Below are positions 17,707 to 31,369 of a stretch of 64,000 nucleotides of DNA, piece after piece. Both the position numbers and the translations under genes were made by a program. How positions within the stretch are numbered: position 1 is the stretch's first letter; every line of letters starts with the position of its first letter. The notes beneath the pieces were generated by a model that was given only the letters and a program-made list of their open reading frames with translations, did not search any database and was not told the origin of the DNA. This DNA comes from Arthrobacter sp. Y81 (GTDB lineage: Bacteria > Actinomycetota > Actinomycetes > Actinomycetales > Micrococcaceae): NCBI RefSeq assembly GCF_002929335.1, contig NZ_PJIL01000003.1:124001-188000 (forward strand), in the 5' to 3' direction.

Positions 17707-19884
17707 CTAGAGCACATCCACGCCGTCGAGCCTCAGCTGCACGGGATCGTCGCTGCGCCTGGCCGCTGCGGCGGCCTTGACGGCCCTCATCACCCGGGTG
17801 GCTTCGGCCGCCCGCGCATAGGGAATGAACAGCAGCGTCCGGACGTCCTCGCCGGACTCCCGCTGGCCGGCCCGTGCGTCCGTCAGCAGCAACGGTGCCG
17901 GACCGGCTGTGCGCAGGGAAATGTCCTGCCTGGCCAGCTGCTTTTCAATCGCCTCGGTAAAGTGCCCGACGGCGGTCCGGCCGCCGGTCACGGAGGCAAT
18001 CCGGACTGCCGGTGGCAGGTGGAGCTCCTGGCGCAGGGAGAGTTCGCGGCGTGCATATCCCCCGGCGTCCCAGCGAAGCAGTGCGCCGACCCCCGCCGTG
18101 TCATCGGCGGTGATGACAACAAGGCCGCCCTCGCGGGCAGGTTTTACCAGCGCCGCCGCGTTGAACCAGCGCCGGACGGCGTCCTCCCCCGCGCGGAGGT
18201 TTTCACGGCGCAGCAAGGAGTCCCCGTCCAACAGCAGTGCGGCGGCATACCCGCCGGCTGCTACGGGCTCTGCTCCCACGGTGGCCACCACGAGGGCCTT
18301 GGTGTCCGGGACTGTGGCCTTCACGTGGTCCCCGGACGAGGTGATGACCGGCTTGCCGGGGAATGCCCGGCCGAGCTCTTCCGCGGTCCGCAGCACGCCG
18401 GTGGCGGAGCGGCGCAGCCGCGGGCTGCTGCAGTGGCTGCAGCGCCAGGCCGGCGCGGGAGCGGAACACCAGCGGCATTGGGGCACGGCTGAACTGCCGG
18501 CGGCGCCGGCAACAGCGAGCGGTCCGCTGCAGGCGGTGCAACGGGCCGGTTCCCGGCAGGAGTCGCAGACCAGGGACGGCGCATAGCCGGAACGGGCCAC
18601 CTGGACCAGGACGGGGCCGCGTTCCAGGCCTTCCTTGGCGGCGCGCCAGGCCGCACCGGGCAGCCTGGCGATCCGGGCGAGGGGGTCCCGTTCCTGTTCA
18701 AAGCTGTCCGCCGTGTTCAGGACCCGGGGCACCGTCCGGCGCACTTCCGGCCGGTCGGCCTCGACCGCCCGGGCCCAGCCGGCATCCACCAGCCGCTGCA
18801 GTTCAGTGCTGCGGGTGTGTGCGGCCATCAGGCAGGCGGCACCTTCCTGTTCCGCCCGCAGCAGGAGGACTTCCCGGGTGTGCGCATAGGGCGACCGCTG
18901 TTCGATGTGGAGGTCGTCGCCGTCGTCCCAGCACACCACCAGACCAAGGTTGTGCACGGGGGCGTACGCTGCCGAGCGGGTGCCGACGGCAACCCCGGCA
19001 GTGCCGGAGAGGATGCGAAGGTAGCTGCGGTAACGGGGCGTCGGGCCGTCGTCGGCGGTGAGCCGGGCAATGTCCTCCCGTGGCAGCAGGGCGGCCAGGG
19101 CCTCCTCCACGCGGTCCAGGTCGCGGTAATCCGGAACCACAACCACTGCGCCGCGGCCCGAGGCGCGGACGGCCGCCACGGCTTCGGCAATAAGCGCGGG
19201 CCAGCCGGCGGGGCCGAAGCCCTGGAGTGCGCTCAGGACCGCACGCGGCGACTCTCCGGCCCCAAGATGCTGGAGGAACGCCGCGCCGTTGACGTAGCGG
19301 GCCCAGGGTCCTGCCGTGGCGGGAACGCTGCCCAAAGCCGGTTTCCGTTCCCCGGCTGCGGCCTCCGCTGCCGCGGGGGGCGGGCCTGCGGAGATCGTTC
19401 CTTCCGCGGCCAGTTCCTTCTCGAGTTTGGCCACCCGCGGCGGAATGGCCACACGCAGCACGTCACTCAGGGTGCCGGCGTAGCGGGCGGCGACTCTGCC
19501 TGCGAGTTCGGCCAGTTCCGGCGTGAGCACCTGAACGGCCGACACCACCTTGTGGAGCGGGACGAGCGTGTGCCCGGCGTCGGATTCAGCGAGCCGGTCC
19601 AGGATGAAGCCGCTGAGTTCCTGGCCGTTGAACTTGACCTTGACGCGGACGCCAGGCTGCGCGGCGTCGTCAAGCGAAGCGGGCACGCTGTAGTCGAACG
19701 GGCGGTCCAGGTGGGGCAGCGAAGACTCGATGAGCACCCGGGCAACCGGCAGCATGTGCGCGAGGGCGGGTCCGCCGGGAGACTGCGGGCGGCCCGCCGG
19801 GAATCCCTGGAGCAGTGACAGCTGGAGCGGTTCTTCGGTGGCGGAACCATCGCCGGGAAAGGAAGCCACGGAACCAACCTCCAT
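17707..19884 (-). CDS. priA: PriA-like primosomal protein N', helicase motifs degenerate
   Basis: A 725-residue PriA homologue. The N-terminal 3'-DNA-binding domain (VLIESSLPHLDRPFDYSVP) and the zinc-binding block with paired cysteines (CDSC, CTAC, CRWC, CSHC, around residues 430-475) are intact. The Walker A position reads ALQGFGPAGWPAL instead of GxTGSGKT, and the DEEH box reads WDDGDDL, so ATP hydrolysis is unlikely. This is the recognised actinobacterial form, which probably works as a fork-binding scaffold for restart. The ATG has GGCAGGA 7 nt upstream. It is the last gene of the pyr-metK run, separated from metK by a terminator. Confidence 0.9.
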   Translation of the reverse strand: MEVGSVASFPGDGSATEEPLQLSLLQGFPAGRPQSPGGPALAHMLPVARVLIESSLPHLDRPFDYSVPASLDDAAQPGVRVKVKFNGQELSGFILDRLAESDAGHTLVPLHKVVSAVQVLTPELAELAGRVAARYAGTLSDVLRVAIPPRVAKLEKELAAEGTISAGPPPAAAEAAAGERKPALGSVPATAGPWARYVNGAAFLQHLGAGESPRAVLSALQGFGPAGWPALIAEAVAAVRASGRGAVVVVPDYRDLDRVEEALAALLPREDIARLTADDGPTPRYRSYLRILSGTAGVAVGTRSAAYAPVHNLGLVVCWDDGDDLHIEQRSPYAHTREVLLLRAEQEGAACLMAAHTRSTELQRLVDAGWARAVEADRPEVRRTVPRVLNTADSFEQERDPLARIARLPGAAWRAAKEGLERGPVLVQVARSGYAPSLVCDSCREPARCTACSGPLAVAGAAGSSAVPQCRWCSAPAPAWRCSHCSSPRLRRSATGVLRTAEELGRAFPGKPVITSSGDHVKATVPDTKALVVATVGAEPVAAGGYAAALLLDGDSLLRRENLRAGEDAVRRWFNAAALVKPAREGGLVVITADDTAGVGALLRWDAGGYARRELSLRQELHLPPAVRIASVTGGRTAVGHFTEAIEKQLARQDISLRTAGPAPLLLTDARAGQRESGEDVRTLLFIPYARAAEATRVMRAVKAAAAARRSDDPVQLRLDGVDVL

Positions 19885-19953
19885 TCAGCATCCTGCCAGT
19901 AGTGGTGCCGGCGGTTTAGGGGCAGCAGATCGGGCGCCATCAGCCGGAAAGCA

Positions 19954-19990
19954 CTGTAGCAGGGCCGCCCGGACGGCGGCCCTGCTACAG
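19954..19990 (-). terminator. Terminator after metK
   Basis: A perfect 16-bp stem (19954-19969 with 19975-19990) and a 5-nt loop, located 85 bp after the metK stop and 70 bp before the priA start. In minus-strand RNA it is followed by TGCTTTCC, a weak U-tail. Confidence 0.75.
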
Positions 19991-20074
19991 CAAAACACAC
20001 GGCACCGACAGTTATTCCGGCGACGTACGCCTTCGTGGCCAACCGGCATTAGGTTTGCGGACGGGCGGTGCTTC

Positions 20075-21310
20075 TCAGGCGTTGAAGAAGGCCTTGAGCT
20101 CGTCCACCCGGTCCAGCCGCTCCCAGGTGAAGTCGGGATCGTCGCGGCCGAAGTGTCCATGCGCCGCGGTCTTGGCGTAGATGGGCCGCTTGAGGTCCAG
20201 CGCGTCGATGATGGCCCGCGGACGCAGGTCGAAGATCTCGGCAATCGCCTGGCTGATGCGATCGGGATCCACGGTTTCCGTGCCAAAGGTCTCCACGTAG
20301 GTGCCCACGGGCCGAGCCTGGCCGATGGCGTAGGCGATCTGAATCTCGGCCCGCTTGGCGAGTCCCGCGGCAACCACGTTCTTGGCCACCCAGCGCATCG
20401 CGTACGCCGCGGAGCGGTCAACCTTGGACGGGTCCTTGCCGGAGAAAGCACCGCCGCCGTGGCGCGCCATGCCGCCGTAAGTGTCCACGATGATCTTGCG
20501 GCCGGTCAGTCCGGCGTCGCCGACGGGGCCCCCGATCACGAACGCACCGGCCGGGTTGAGGATGTTGCGCGTGCGGGAGATGTCGAGGTTGGCTGCCGCC
20601 AGCACGGGATCGATCACGTGCGTGGCGAGGTCAGCGCGCAACTGCTCGAGGCTGGCGCCTTCCGCGTGCTGGCTGGAGATCACGATGGTTTCGACGGAAA
20701 CAGGCCGGTCACGGTCGTAGCCGATCGTGGCCTGCGTCTTGCCGTCCGGGCGGAGGTAGGCAAGCTCGCCGTTCTTGCGGACTTCGGTGAGGCGTTCGGA
20801 AAGACGGTGCGCAATCCAGATCGGGACGGGCATGTAGGACGGCGTCTCGTCGCTGGCGTAGCCGAACATGAGCCCCTGGTCGCCGGCTCCCTGGAGATCG
20901 TAGTCGTCTTCCTGGCGTCCTTCGCGGGCCTCCAGGGAATTGAACACACCGCCGGCGATGTCGTTGGACTGCTGGCCGATGGATACGGAGACGCCGCAGC
21001 GGGCACCGTCGAACCCGTTCGCCGAGGAGTCGTAGCCGATCCCCAGGATGGTTTCGCGCACGATCTGCGGGATCTCAACGTAAGCGTCGGTGGTGACTTC
21101 GCCCGCTACGTGCACCAGCCCGGTGGTGGCCAGGGTCTCGACGGCCACGCGGGACTCGGGGTCCTTCGCCAGCAGGGCATCCAGGATCGCATCGCTGATC
21201 TGGTCGCAGATCTTGTCCGGATGGCCTTCAGTCACGGACTCCGACGTGAAAAGACGAAGGGACGGCGGCGTCGCGCCGTGGGATGCGGGAATGTGCAGCG
21301 GTAAAGTCAC
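20075..21310 (-). CDS. metK: S-adenosylmethionine synthetase
   Basis: A 411-residue enzyme making SAM from methionine and ATP. Signatures: [20 protein letters not shown] near the N-terminus, [12 protein letters not shown] in the middle and [19 protein letters not shown], the phosphate-binding loop. The GTG start has no clear Shine-Dalgarno, but a TAAGGT hexamer ends 6 nt before it, so the message may be leaderless. It lies 80 bp after coaBC in the same direction. I found no SAM riboswitch in that short gap. Confidence 0.98.
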   Translation of the reverse strand: MTLPLHIPASHGATPPSLRLFTSESVTEGHPDKICDQISDAILDALLAKDPESRVAVETLATTGLVHVAGEVTTDAYVEIPQIVRETILGIGYDSSANGFDGARCGVSVSIGQQSNDIAGGVFNSLEAREGRQEDDYDLQGAGDQGLMFGYASDETPSYMPVPIWIAHRLSERLTEVRKNGELAYLRPDGKTQATIGYDRDRPVSVETIVISSQHAEGASLEQLRADLATHVIDPVLAAANLDISRTRNILNPAGAFVIGGPVGDAGLTGRKIIVDTYGGMARHGGGAFSGKDPSKVDRSAAYAMRWVAKNVVAAGLAKRAEIQIAYAIGQARPVGTYVETFGTETVDPDRISQAIAEIFDLRPRAIIDALDLKRPIYAKTAAHGHFGRDDPDFTWERLDRVDELKAFFNA

Positions 21311-21316
21311 TCAACT

Positions 21317-21322
21317 ACCTTA
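21317..21322 (-). promoter_or_regulatory. -10 element of a likely leaderless metK transcript
   Basis: TAAGGT on the minus strand, 6 nt before the metK GTG. The spacing matches that at the leuS leader. No clear -35. Confidence 0.4.
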
Positions 21323-21390
21323 CTGGTTGGGATTCGGTCATGCCTCAGCATGTGTCCCCCTGCTAAGGAGGCCTTGCACACGCCGGCTGT

Positions 21391-22626
21391 TCAGGATCGT
21401 GGAAAAACGCGGCTCAGCTCGGAGCTGATGCGGTCAATGACGGCGGCCGCAACATCATCCTTCGAACCGGACGCTGCCTGTGGTTCGGAGCCGGAGCGGG
21501 AAAGGATGACCACGGAGTTGTGGTCCTGCCCAAACACCAGGCCCTCACCGACATGGTTCACCACCAGCAGGTCGCACCCCTTCCGACGCAGTTTGGCCTC
21601 GGCGTAGGCGAGCACATCGCCGTGGGCGTCGCCGGTTTCGGCCGCGAACCCCACGATCAGCTGCCCCGGCCTGTTCGCTGCCCGGACCTCCACGAGCTCC
21701 TGCAGGATGTCAGGGTTCCGCAGCAGGCTGATGACCGGATCGGCTGTGTCGTCCCGCTTCTTGATCTTGGTGTCCGAAACCTCGGCGGGACGGAAGTCCG
21801 CCACGGCGGCGGCCATGACCACGACGTCGGAGTCGGCGGCCGCGCGCAGCGCAGCTTCGCGAAGCTGCACCGCTGTTTCCACCTGGACCACCTCGACGCC
21901 GGCGGGTACCGGTACTTCCATGTGGGCGGCGATCAGCCGGACGCTGGCGCCCGCGTTGCGGGCGGCCACGGCCAGGGCAACGCCCTGCTTCCCGGAGGAG
22001 CGGTTGCCGAGGAACCGGACCGGGTCAAGCGGCTCACGCGTGCCGCCTGCACTGATGGTGACTGTCCGGCCGGCCAGCGGCAGCTGCGCGGGAACACCGC
22101 CGTCCTGCATCAGGGCAAGGGCCGCGTCAAAAATGGCCTCCGGCTCGGGCAGCCGGCCGGGACCTGAATCGGAACCGGTGAGCCGCCCGCTTGCGGGTTC
22201 GAGGACCGTCACGCCACGGTTGCGCAGCGTCTCCACGTTGGCCTGGGTCGCGGCGTGCAGCCACATTTCGGTGTGCATGGCCGGAGCCATCAGCACGGGA
22301 CCGCTGGCCATCAGCAGCGTGTTGGTCAGGAGGTCGTCGGCGTGCCCGCCGGCGGCCCGTGCCAGGAGATCAGCGGTGGCCGGAGCCACGACGATGAGGT
22401 CCGCTTCATGGCCCAGGCGTACGTGGTTGACCGAGGGGACATCGTCAAAGACGCTGTTGCTGACCGGGTTTCCGGACAGTGCTTCCCAGGTCGCCACTCC
22501 GACGAAGCGGTTGGCCGCCTCTGTGGGAATGACCGTGACGTTATGGCCGGCTTCAGTAAAAAGCCGGAGGAGCGATGCCACCTTGTAGGCGGCAATCCCT
22601 CCCCCGACTCCGAGGACTATGCGCAC
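21391..22626 (-). CDS. coaBC: Bifunctional phosphopantothenoylcysteine decarboxylase / phosphopantothenate-cysteine ligase
   Basis: A 411-residue fusion. The N-terminal CoaC flavoprotein half begins GVGGGIAAYKVASLLR and contains PAMHTEMW. The C-terminal CoaB half contains ISAGGTREPLDPVRFLGNRS and SSGKQG. CoaB joins 4'-phosphopantothenate to cysteine and CoaC decarboxylates the product, giving 4'-phosphopantetheine for CoA. The GTG start has an ACGGAGGT site. It follows rpoZ after 54 bp, the usual actinobacterial and proteobacterial neighbourhood gmk-rpoZ-coaBC. Confidence 0.96.
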   Translation of the reverse strand: MRIVLGVGGGIAAYKVASLLRLFTEAGHNVTVIPTEAANRFVGVATWEALSGNPVSNSVFDDVPSVNHVRLGHEADLIVVAPATADLLARAAGGHADDLLTNTLLMASGPVLMAPAMHTEMWLHAATQANVETLRNRGVTVLEPASGRLTGSDSGPGRLPEPEAIFDAALALMQDGGVPAQLPLAGRTVTISAGGTREPLDPVRFLGNRSSGKQGVALAVAARNAGASVRLIAAHMEVPVPAGVEVVQVETAVQLREAALRAAADSDVVVMAAAVADFRPAEVSDTKIKKRDDTADPVISLLRNPDILQELVEVRAANRPGQLIVGFAAETGDAHGDVLAYAEAKLRRKGCDLLVVNHVGEGLVFGQDHNSVVILSRSGSEPQAASGSKDDVAAAVIDRISSELSRVFPRS

Positions 22627-22680
22627 GTGACCTCCGTCAACAGGCAGTCTGTAGTCTGATGAGATCTGGGCTGAAGAGTT

Positions 22681-22941
22681 CTACTCTGCAGGTTCGATCG
22701 GCGTGGAAACGAGCTTGCCTTCGTTGATCTCGCGCAGGGCGATGGAAAGCGACTTCTCGTTCAGCTTGGTGTCGACCAGCGGGCCCACGTATTCGAACAG
22801 GCCCTCGTGCAGCTGGGCGTAGTATGCGTTGATCTGACGTGCACGCTTGGCACCGAAGATCACCAGGCCGTACTTGGAATCAGCTGCCTTCAGCAGTTCG
22901 TCGATCGGCGGGTTGATGATGCCTTCAAGGTTCGTGGACAC
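22681..22941 (-). CDS. rpoZ: RNA polymerase omega subunit
   Basis: An 86-residue protein with the omega signature [21 protein letters not shown] and [16 protein letters not shown], ending in a short acidic tail. Omega wraps the C-terminus of beta-prime and stabilises RNA polymerase. The GTG start has GGAGAATTC upstream. It lies 39 bp after gmk. Confidence 0.97.
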   Translation of the reverse strand: MSTNLEGIINPPIDELLKAADSKYGLVIFGAKRARQINAYYAQLHEGLFEYVGPLVDTKLNEKSLSIALREINEGKLVSTPIEPAE

Positions 22942-22980
22942 GAATTCTCCAAATTCTAGCGGGCCGATCCGACCCAGCTG

Positions 22981-23553
22981 CTAATGCGGGTGCGGGGTCA
23001 GCCCCATGAGTGAAACAAGCTCGTCCGCTGCGCGTCGAACGTCATCATTGATGACGGTGTGATCGAACTCCGGCTCAGCGGCAAGTTCTAGTTTAGCGGT
23101 TTCCAGTCTCTGCTGCTGTTCCTCGGCCGTTTCCGTGCCGCGGCCCACGAGGCGGCGGACCATTTCCTCCCAGCTGGGAGGAGCAAGGAAGACGAACTGG
23201 GCCTCCGGAACGGCCTGCTTAACCTGGCGCGCGCCCTGCAGATCGATCTCCAGCAGCACTGACCGGCCATCGGCAATGGCGGCGTCCACGGTGCTGCGGA
23301 GCGTGCCGTAGCGGTTGCGGCCATGGACCACGGCCCACTCCAGCAGCTCCCCGCCGGCCACGAGCGCGTCGAATTCGTCGGCCGACTTGAAGAAGTAGTG
23401 CACCCCGTCCTGCTCCCCCGGGCGCGGCGGACGCGTGGTGGCTGAGACGGAAAGCCAGACTTCGGGGTAGTTGTCCCGGATGTAGGTGGACACGGTGCCT
23501 TTGCCAACAGCCGTCGGGCCGGCGAGGACTGTCAGTCCCGGTTTCTTGCTCAC
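22981..23553 (-). CDS. gmk: Guanylate kinase
   Basis: A 190-residue P-loop kinase converting GMP to GDP. The Walker A is [13 protein letters not shown]; the GMP-binding region includes [19 protein letters not shown], and [11 protein letters not shown] follows. Its ATG overlaps the upstream mihF stop as ATGA. Pro-Thr-Ala replaces the more common Pro-Ser-Gly in the P-loop, a common actinobacterial variant. Confidence 0.97.
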   Translation of the reverse strand: MSKKPGLTVLAGPTAVGKGTVSTYIRDNYPEVWLSVSATTRPPRPGEQDGVHYFFKSADEFDALVAGGELLEWAVVHGRNRYGTLRSTVDAAIADGRSVLLEIDLQGARQVKQAVPEAQFVFLAPPSWEEMVRRLVGRGTETAEEQQQRLETAKLELAAEPEFDHTVINDDVRRAADELVSLMGLTPHPH

Positions 23554-23900
23554 ATATTCCTTTGTGCGGTATTCGGATGGACCTGTTTCTCGTTCATAAA
23601 ATCTACCAGCGCCCGGCGCTGGTGAATGCCGAGCCCCCGCAGCCTGCGGGACGCGGCAATGCCCAGCTCATCCATGATGGCGGCCGCCCTGACGCGGCCA
23701 ATGCCGGGCAGGGCCTCGAGCATCTCGGAGACCTTCATTCGTGCCAGGGCGGAATCGCCGTCGCCGGAAATGATGAGATCAGCCACGGAGAGCGATCCCG
23801 ACTTCAGCTGTTCCTTGGCCTCCGCCCGGGCTGCCCGTGCCGCTGCCGCCCTGCCCAGGGCTTCCGCGCGTTCCTGCTCGGTCAAGGGCCGTAAGCTCAC
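23550..23900 (-). CDS. mihF: Actinobacterial-type integration host factor
   Basis: A basic protein of 116 residues from the GTG at 23900. The frame is open to a TTG at 23933, but the family normally begins near [15 protein letters not shown]. The core [20 protein letters not shown] is a helix-hairpin-helix and [18 protein letters not shown] completes the DNA-binding fold seen in mIHF/sIHF. It is a nucleoid-associated DNA-bending protein unrelated in sequence to proteobacterial IHF. It overlaps gmk by 4 nt, the conserved neighbour in Actinobacteria. [12 protein letters not shown] tail is slightly longer than in mycobacteria. Confidence 0.9.
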   Translation of the reverse strand: MSLRPLTEQERAEALGRAAAARAARAEAKEQLKSGSLSVADLIISGDGDSALARMKVSEMLEALPGIGRVRAAAIMDELGIAASRRLRGLGIHQRRALVDFMNEKQVHPNTAQRNM

Positions 23901-24007
23901 TTCCGTCACCCCCGAATCGTCAGTCGGATCCAAGGCATCGGCCGTTGGATTCCCCCTGAACCTACCCTTTGCCCGTCGCAGAAATCAATGGCGCCGAAAT
24001 CAACGGA

Positions 24008-24866
24008 TCAGCTGGTCAGCAGCGGTTCCAAGGTACGCAGTGCGGCCTCGCGGAGCCCGCCGACGGCCGGACCGGCTGAGAGGATGTCCCTGCTCGAGGT
24101 TCCAAGAACCTGCGAATAGGCGGCACCGAACGTTGCCCGCAGGTCCGCGGCCGTGGCGCCCTGTGCACCGAGCCCGGGTGCGAGGATGATTCCCCGCACG
24201 GCCTCCAGGTCAAGCTGCAGGTCCTGCAGCGCCCCGCCCACGGTGGCGCCCACCACGAGGCCGACCGAGCCGAAGGTTCCCGCATACCGGCGGTTCTCCA
24301 CAGCTGCCGCCTCGGTGATCCTGCGGGCCACCGAATCAGCGCCGCCCACGTGCTGGACGGAGGCGCCTTCCGGGTTGGACGTCAAGGCTAGGACGAACAC
24401 GCCGCGGCCGTAGTCCGCCGCAAGGTCCAGCGCGGGGCGCAGGGACTCGAAGCCAAGATACGGGCTCAAGGTGACCGAATCCGCTGCCAGGGACGAGCCG
24501 TCCCGGAGCCAGGCATCGGCGTAGGCGGCCATGGTGGAGCCGATGTCACCGCGTTTGGCGTCCGCGATGGTCAGCACGCCGGCATCAGCGGCGGCTGCGA
24601 GGGTGCGTTCCAGCACCGCCATACCCGCAGAACCGTGCCGTTCGTACAAAGCCACCTGCGGCTTCACGGCGGCAGCGAGCGAACCCACTGCCTCAACGAC
24701 GGTGAGCGAGAAGCGCTCGAGGCCGGCGGCGTCGTCGTTCAGTCCCCATGCCTTCAGGAGCGCGGGGTGCGGATCGATCCCGACGCAGAGCGGACCGCGA
24801 TCCGCCATGGCCTGGCCGAGCCGGGAGCCGAAGGACTCCCGGCCGGCCGTTGCTGCAGCTTCCGGC

Positions 24867-24874
<8 letters not shown>
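24008..24874 (-). CDS. pyrF: Orotidine 5'-phosphate decarboxylase, type 2 family
   Basis: A 288-residue enzyme for the last step of UMP synthesis. The catalytic motif is [13 protein letters not shown] (Asp-Lys-Asp arrangement) near residue 100, and [12 protein letters not shown] near the N-terminus marks the longer type 2 subfamily. The phosphate-binding end reads [10 protein letters not shown]. The gene overlaps the carB 3' end by 8 nt. Confidence 0.96.
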
Positions 24875-28195
<3,321 letters not shown>

Positions 28196-28196
<1 letters not shown>

Positions 28197-29500
28197 TACT
28201 TCTTGTCCTCAGTCTTGGAATCGGTGGAAGGCTTAGTCTCGGCCGCAGCCGTTGGCGACACAGCCGTGGGAGACTTGGCCGCCTTTTTCGTGTCCGCCAT
28301 CAGCTCGATGAAGCGGTCGAAAAGGTAGGCGGCGTCGTGCGGTCCGGAGGCGGCTTCCGGGTGGTACTGCACCGAGAAGGCCGGGATGTCCAGGCAGGAG
28401 AGGCCCTCCACGACATCGTCGTTGAGGCTGACGTGGCTGACCTCGACGCGGCCGTAACGCTCCTCGGGAGCCTGGGTGGCGCCGTCGAGCGGGGCGTCCA
28501 CGGCGAAGCCGTGGTTCTGCGAGGTGATTTCCACCTTGCCGGTGCGGCGGTCCATCACGGGCTGGTTGATGCCGCGGTGACCGTAGCGGAGCTTGTAGGT
28601 GCCGAAGCCCAGGGCGCGGCCCAGGATCTGGTTGCCGAAGCAGATGCCGAAGTACGGCAGCTTCTCGTCCAGCACCGAGCGAAGCAGCTTGACCTGGTTG
28701 TCGGCCGTGGCGGGGTCGCCCGGTCCGTTGGACATAAAGAAGCCGTCCGGGTTGACTGCCTGGACGTCCGCCAGGGTAGCCGTCGCGGGCAGGACGTGGA
28801 CGCGGACGCCGCGTTCGGCGAAGCGGATGGGGGTCATCCGCTTGATGCCGAGGTCGATCGCGGCGATGCTGAACAGCGGCTCGCCGTCCCAGCCCCAGTC
28901 CTTGGGCTCCACGATGTAGGACTCGTCCACGCTGACTTCCTCGGCGAGGCGGGCACCCTCCATCGGCGCGCTGGCCAGTACCGTGTCCACCAGTTCCTTG
29001 TCGGTGGCACGGGCGGCCTCGCCGGAGAAGATCCCGGCGCGCATGGTCTTGTGTTCGCGCAGGTGGCGGGTGATGGCACGGGTGTCTACGCCCTGGATGC
29101 CGACGATGCCCTGTTCCACGAGTTCGGAGTCAAGGGACCGTTCCGAACGCCAGTTGGAGGGCCGGCGCGCGGCGTCGCGGACAATGTAGCCGGCCACCCA
29201 GATGCGGCGGGACTCGGCGTCGTCGGCGTTCACTCCGGTGTTGCCGATGTGCGGTGCCGTCTGGACCACCAGCTGGTGGGCGTAGGACGGGTCCGTGATG
29301 GTCTCCTGGTAGCCGGTCATGCCGGTGGCGAAGACTGCCTCGCCCAGGGCGGTTCCGGTGGCGCCGTAGCTGCGGCCCCGGAAGATGCGGCCATCCTCGA
29401 GCACCAGCACCGCGGGCGTGGAAATTTCCGTTTCAGGTGCGGTACCTGTGTTTGCTGTCACTTCTGTCTCTGTCACGTTGTTACTTTCCACTATCGGCAT
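28196..29500 (-). CDS. carA: Carbamoyl-phosphate synthase small subunit (glutaminase)
   Basis: A 434-residue class I glutamine amidotransferase. The N-terminal CPSase domain starts [16 protein letters not shown]. The nucleophile lies in [12 protein letters not shown], where Phe and Asn replace the more usual Leu and His of GICLGHQ, and the His-Glu pair is in [11 protein letters not shown]. Extra tails are present at both ends: about 30 Thr/Glu-rich residues at the N-terminus and about 35 Lys/Thr/Ala-rich residues at the C-terminus. It starts 20 nt inside the upstream membrane-protein gene, indicating translational coupling. Confidence 0.97.
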
Positions 29501-29999
29501 CTGCCTGAGGGGCTGCGGAGATCAATTCTTGAAATGCTTCGAGGAGGGCCGGCTTGTCGTCTGCGCGCCTGGACCGGAACCCGGTGTCCAGTTCGCGGCT
29601 TCCCAGTGTCCAGCTGACCACCAGGAGTCCGTCTTTTTCGACGAATTTCCCGGCCATGCCGCTGTCCTGGCGGACTCCGGTGAGTTTCGCTGCCGGGATG
29701 AAGACGGGCGCCGCTCCGGATCGTTCGAACAGCACGCCTTCCGGGTGGACGGTGAGCTCAGCGTTGGTGCGGATGCCGAGGCCCTGGACGGCGATGCGGT
29801 CCAGCCAGTCGCCGGCCGTGGTGGTGGCGACGTACTGGCCCTCTGCTGCGGCCAGCGGCAGGCCCAGTTCCGCGGGAACGGCGGGCAGCTGTTCGACGTC
29901 GGACTGGCGCCGCAGGCGGTTCCTCCAGCCGGTGCCCAGCATCACGAACAGGACGCCGATGACCGCCACTGTGGCGAATCCGGCAACGACCTTGTCCAT
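29481..29999 (-). CDS. Membrane-anchored protein of unknown function inside the pyr operon
   Basis: A 172-residue protein with one N-terminal transmembrane helix (residues 6-22, [17 protein letters not shown]) followed by a soluble domain with short beta-strand-like segments ([20 protein letters not shown]), resembling a PH-like fold. Its ATG overlaps the pyrC stop (TGATG), and carA starts inside its 3' end, so expression is tied to pyrimidine synthesis. A membrane protein occupies the same slot between pyrC and carA in mycobacteria. I know of no assigned function. Confidence 0.85.
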   Translation of the reverse strand: MDKVVAGFATVAVIGVLFVMLGTGWRNRLRRQSDVEQLPAVPAELGLPLAAAEGQYVATTTAGDWLDRIAVQGLGIRTNAELTVHPEGVLFERSGAAPVFIPAAKLTGVRQDSGMAGKFVEKDGLLVVSWTLGSRELDTGFRSRRADDKPALLEAFQELISAAPQADADSGK

Positions 30000-31369
30000 C
30001 AGTACCCGCCGGCCGGGGCGGCAGCAGGCGTATCGGCCGGGTACCTGTATGGGGTGTTGAGGTGTCCGTCGAGGACCGTGGGGTGGCCCTTGAAGAATGT
30101 CGCCACGACCTTGCCCGGAAGTTCCCTGCCGGCGAACGGAGAGTTACGGCCCATGGTTGCCATCTTAGAAGGGTCCACGGTCCAGCGCGCAGCCGGATCC
30201 ACCAGTGTGACGTTGGCGGGTTCGCCTGCCTCCAGCGGACGCCCCTGGTCCGCCACCCGGCCGATCGCGGCGGGAACGGTGGACGTGACGCGGGCGAAGT
30301 CCTCCCACCCCATCAGGCCGGTTTCGATCATGGTGTCCTGCACGACGGACAGGGCCGTTTCCAGGCCGGTCATGCCCATGGCCGCCTGCGCCCATTCGCA
30401 TTCCTTGTGTTCGCTGGGGTGCGGGGCGTGGTCCGTGCCGACGACGTCGATGGTGCCGTCCGCCAGGGCGGCACGCAGCGCCTGGACGTCGGAGTCCGTG
30501 CGCAGCGGCGGGTTGACCTTGTAGACGGGGTCGTAGCTGCGGACCAGTTCGTCGGTGAGCAGCAGGTGGTGCGGCGTCACTTCGGCGGTGACGTTAATCC
30601 CCCGTGCCTTGGCCCAGCGGATGATTTCCACTGATCCTGCCGTGGAGACGTGGCAGACGTGGAGCCTGGAGCCGACGTGCTGGGCCAGCAGGACGTCCCG
30701 GGCAATGATGCTTTCCTCGGCCACGGCCGGCCAGCCAGTCAGGCCCAGCACAGCCGAGACGTCGCCTTCGTTCATCTGGGCGCCGGCGGTGAGCCGGGGT
30801 TCCTGCGCATGCTGGGCCACGACGCCGTCGAACGCCTTCACATATTCCAGCGCACGGCGCATGATCACGGGGTCGTGGACGCAGATGCCGTCGTCGGAGA
30901 AGACCCGGACCTTGGCACGGGAATCAGCCATGGCGCCGAGCTCGGCCAGCTGCTCGCCGGCGAGGCCCACGGTCACGGCGCCGACGGGGCGGACGTCCAC
31001 CCAGCCTGCGGCGCGTCCCAGGGTGTGGACCTGTTCCACCACGCCTGCGGTGTCCGCAACGGGATTGCTGTTGGCCATGGCGTGCACGGCCGTGTAGCCG
31101 CCAAGCGCGGCGGCGCGCGTGCCGGTTTCCACTGTTTCGGCGTCTTCCCGTCCGGGCTCGCGGAGGTGCGTGTGGATGTCCACCATGCCGGGCAGCGCTA
31201 CCAGGCCGGCGGCCTCGATGACGGTGGCTCCGTCTGCTGCCAGGCCCTTGCCCCGTTCGGCGATGATGCCGTCGCGGATCAGGAGGTCTTCGGCCGCTCC
31301 GCCGAGGATGGCTGCGCCGCGGATGAGGTAGGCCCCGGTGTTGGCTGCGTCCTGTTGTTCGTGTGCCAT
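29999..31369 (-). CDS. pyrC: Dihydroorotase
   Basis: A 456-residue amidohydrolase, third enzyme of UMP synthesis. The metal ligands are in [13 protein letters not shown] near residue 60; [17 protein letters not shown] and [15 protein letters not shown] supply the remaining His and Asp ligands. I start it at the ATG at 31369, which overlaps the pyrB stop by 1 nt (TGATG), although the frame is open further upstream inside pyrB. Type I (long) dihydroorotase. Confidence 0.97.
   Translation of the reverse strand: MAHEQQDAANTGAYLIRGAAILGGAAEDLLIRDGIIAERGKGLAADGATVIEAAGLVALPGMVDIHTHLREPGREDAETVETGTRAAALGGYTAVHAMANSNPVADTAGVVEQVHTLGRAAGWVDVRPVGAVTVGLAGEQLAELGAMADSRAKVRVFSDDGICVHDPVIMRRALEYVKAFDGVVAQHAQEPRLTAGAQMNEGDVSAVLGLTGWPAVAEESIIARDVLLAQHVGSRLHVCHVSTAGSVEIIRWAKARGINVTAEVTPHHLLLTDELVRSYDPVYKVNPPLRTDSDVQALRAALADGTIDVVGTDHAPHPSEHKECEWAQAAMGMTGLETALSVVQDTMIETGLMGWEDFARVTSTVPAAIGRVADQGRPLEAGEPANVTLVDPAARWTVDPSKMATMGRNSPFAGRELPGKVVATFFKGHPTVLDGHLNTPYRYPADTPAAAPAGGY

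Noticed and set aside
21311..21390. SAM riboswitch in front of metK
   Set aside because: The gap to coaBC is only 80 bp and metK appears to have no leader; no SAM-I or SAM-II core was seen.
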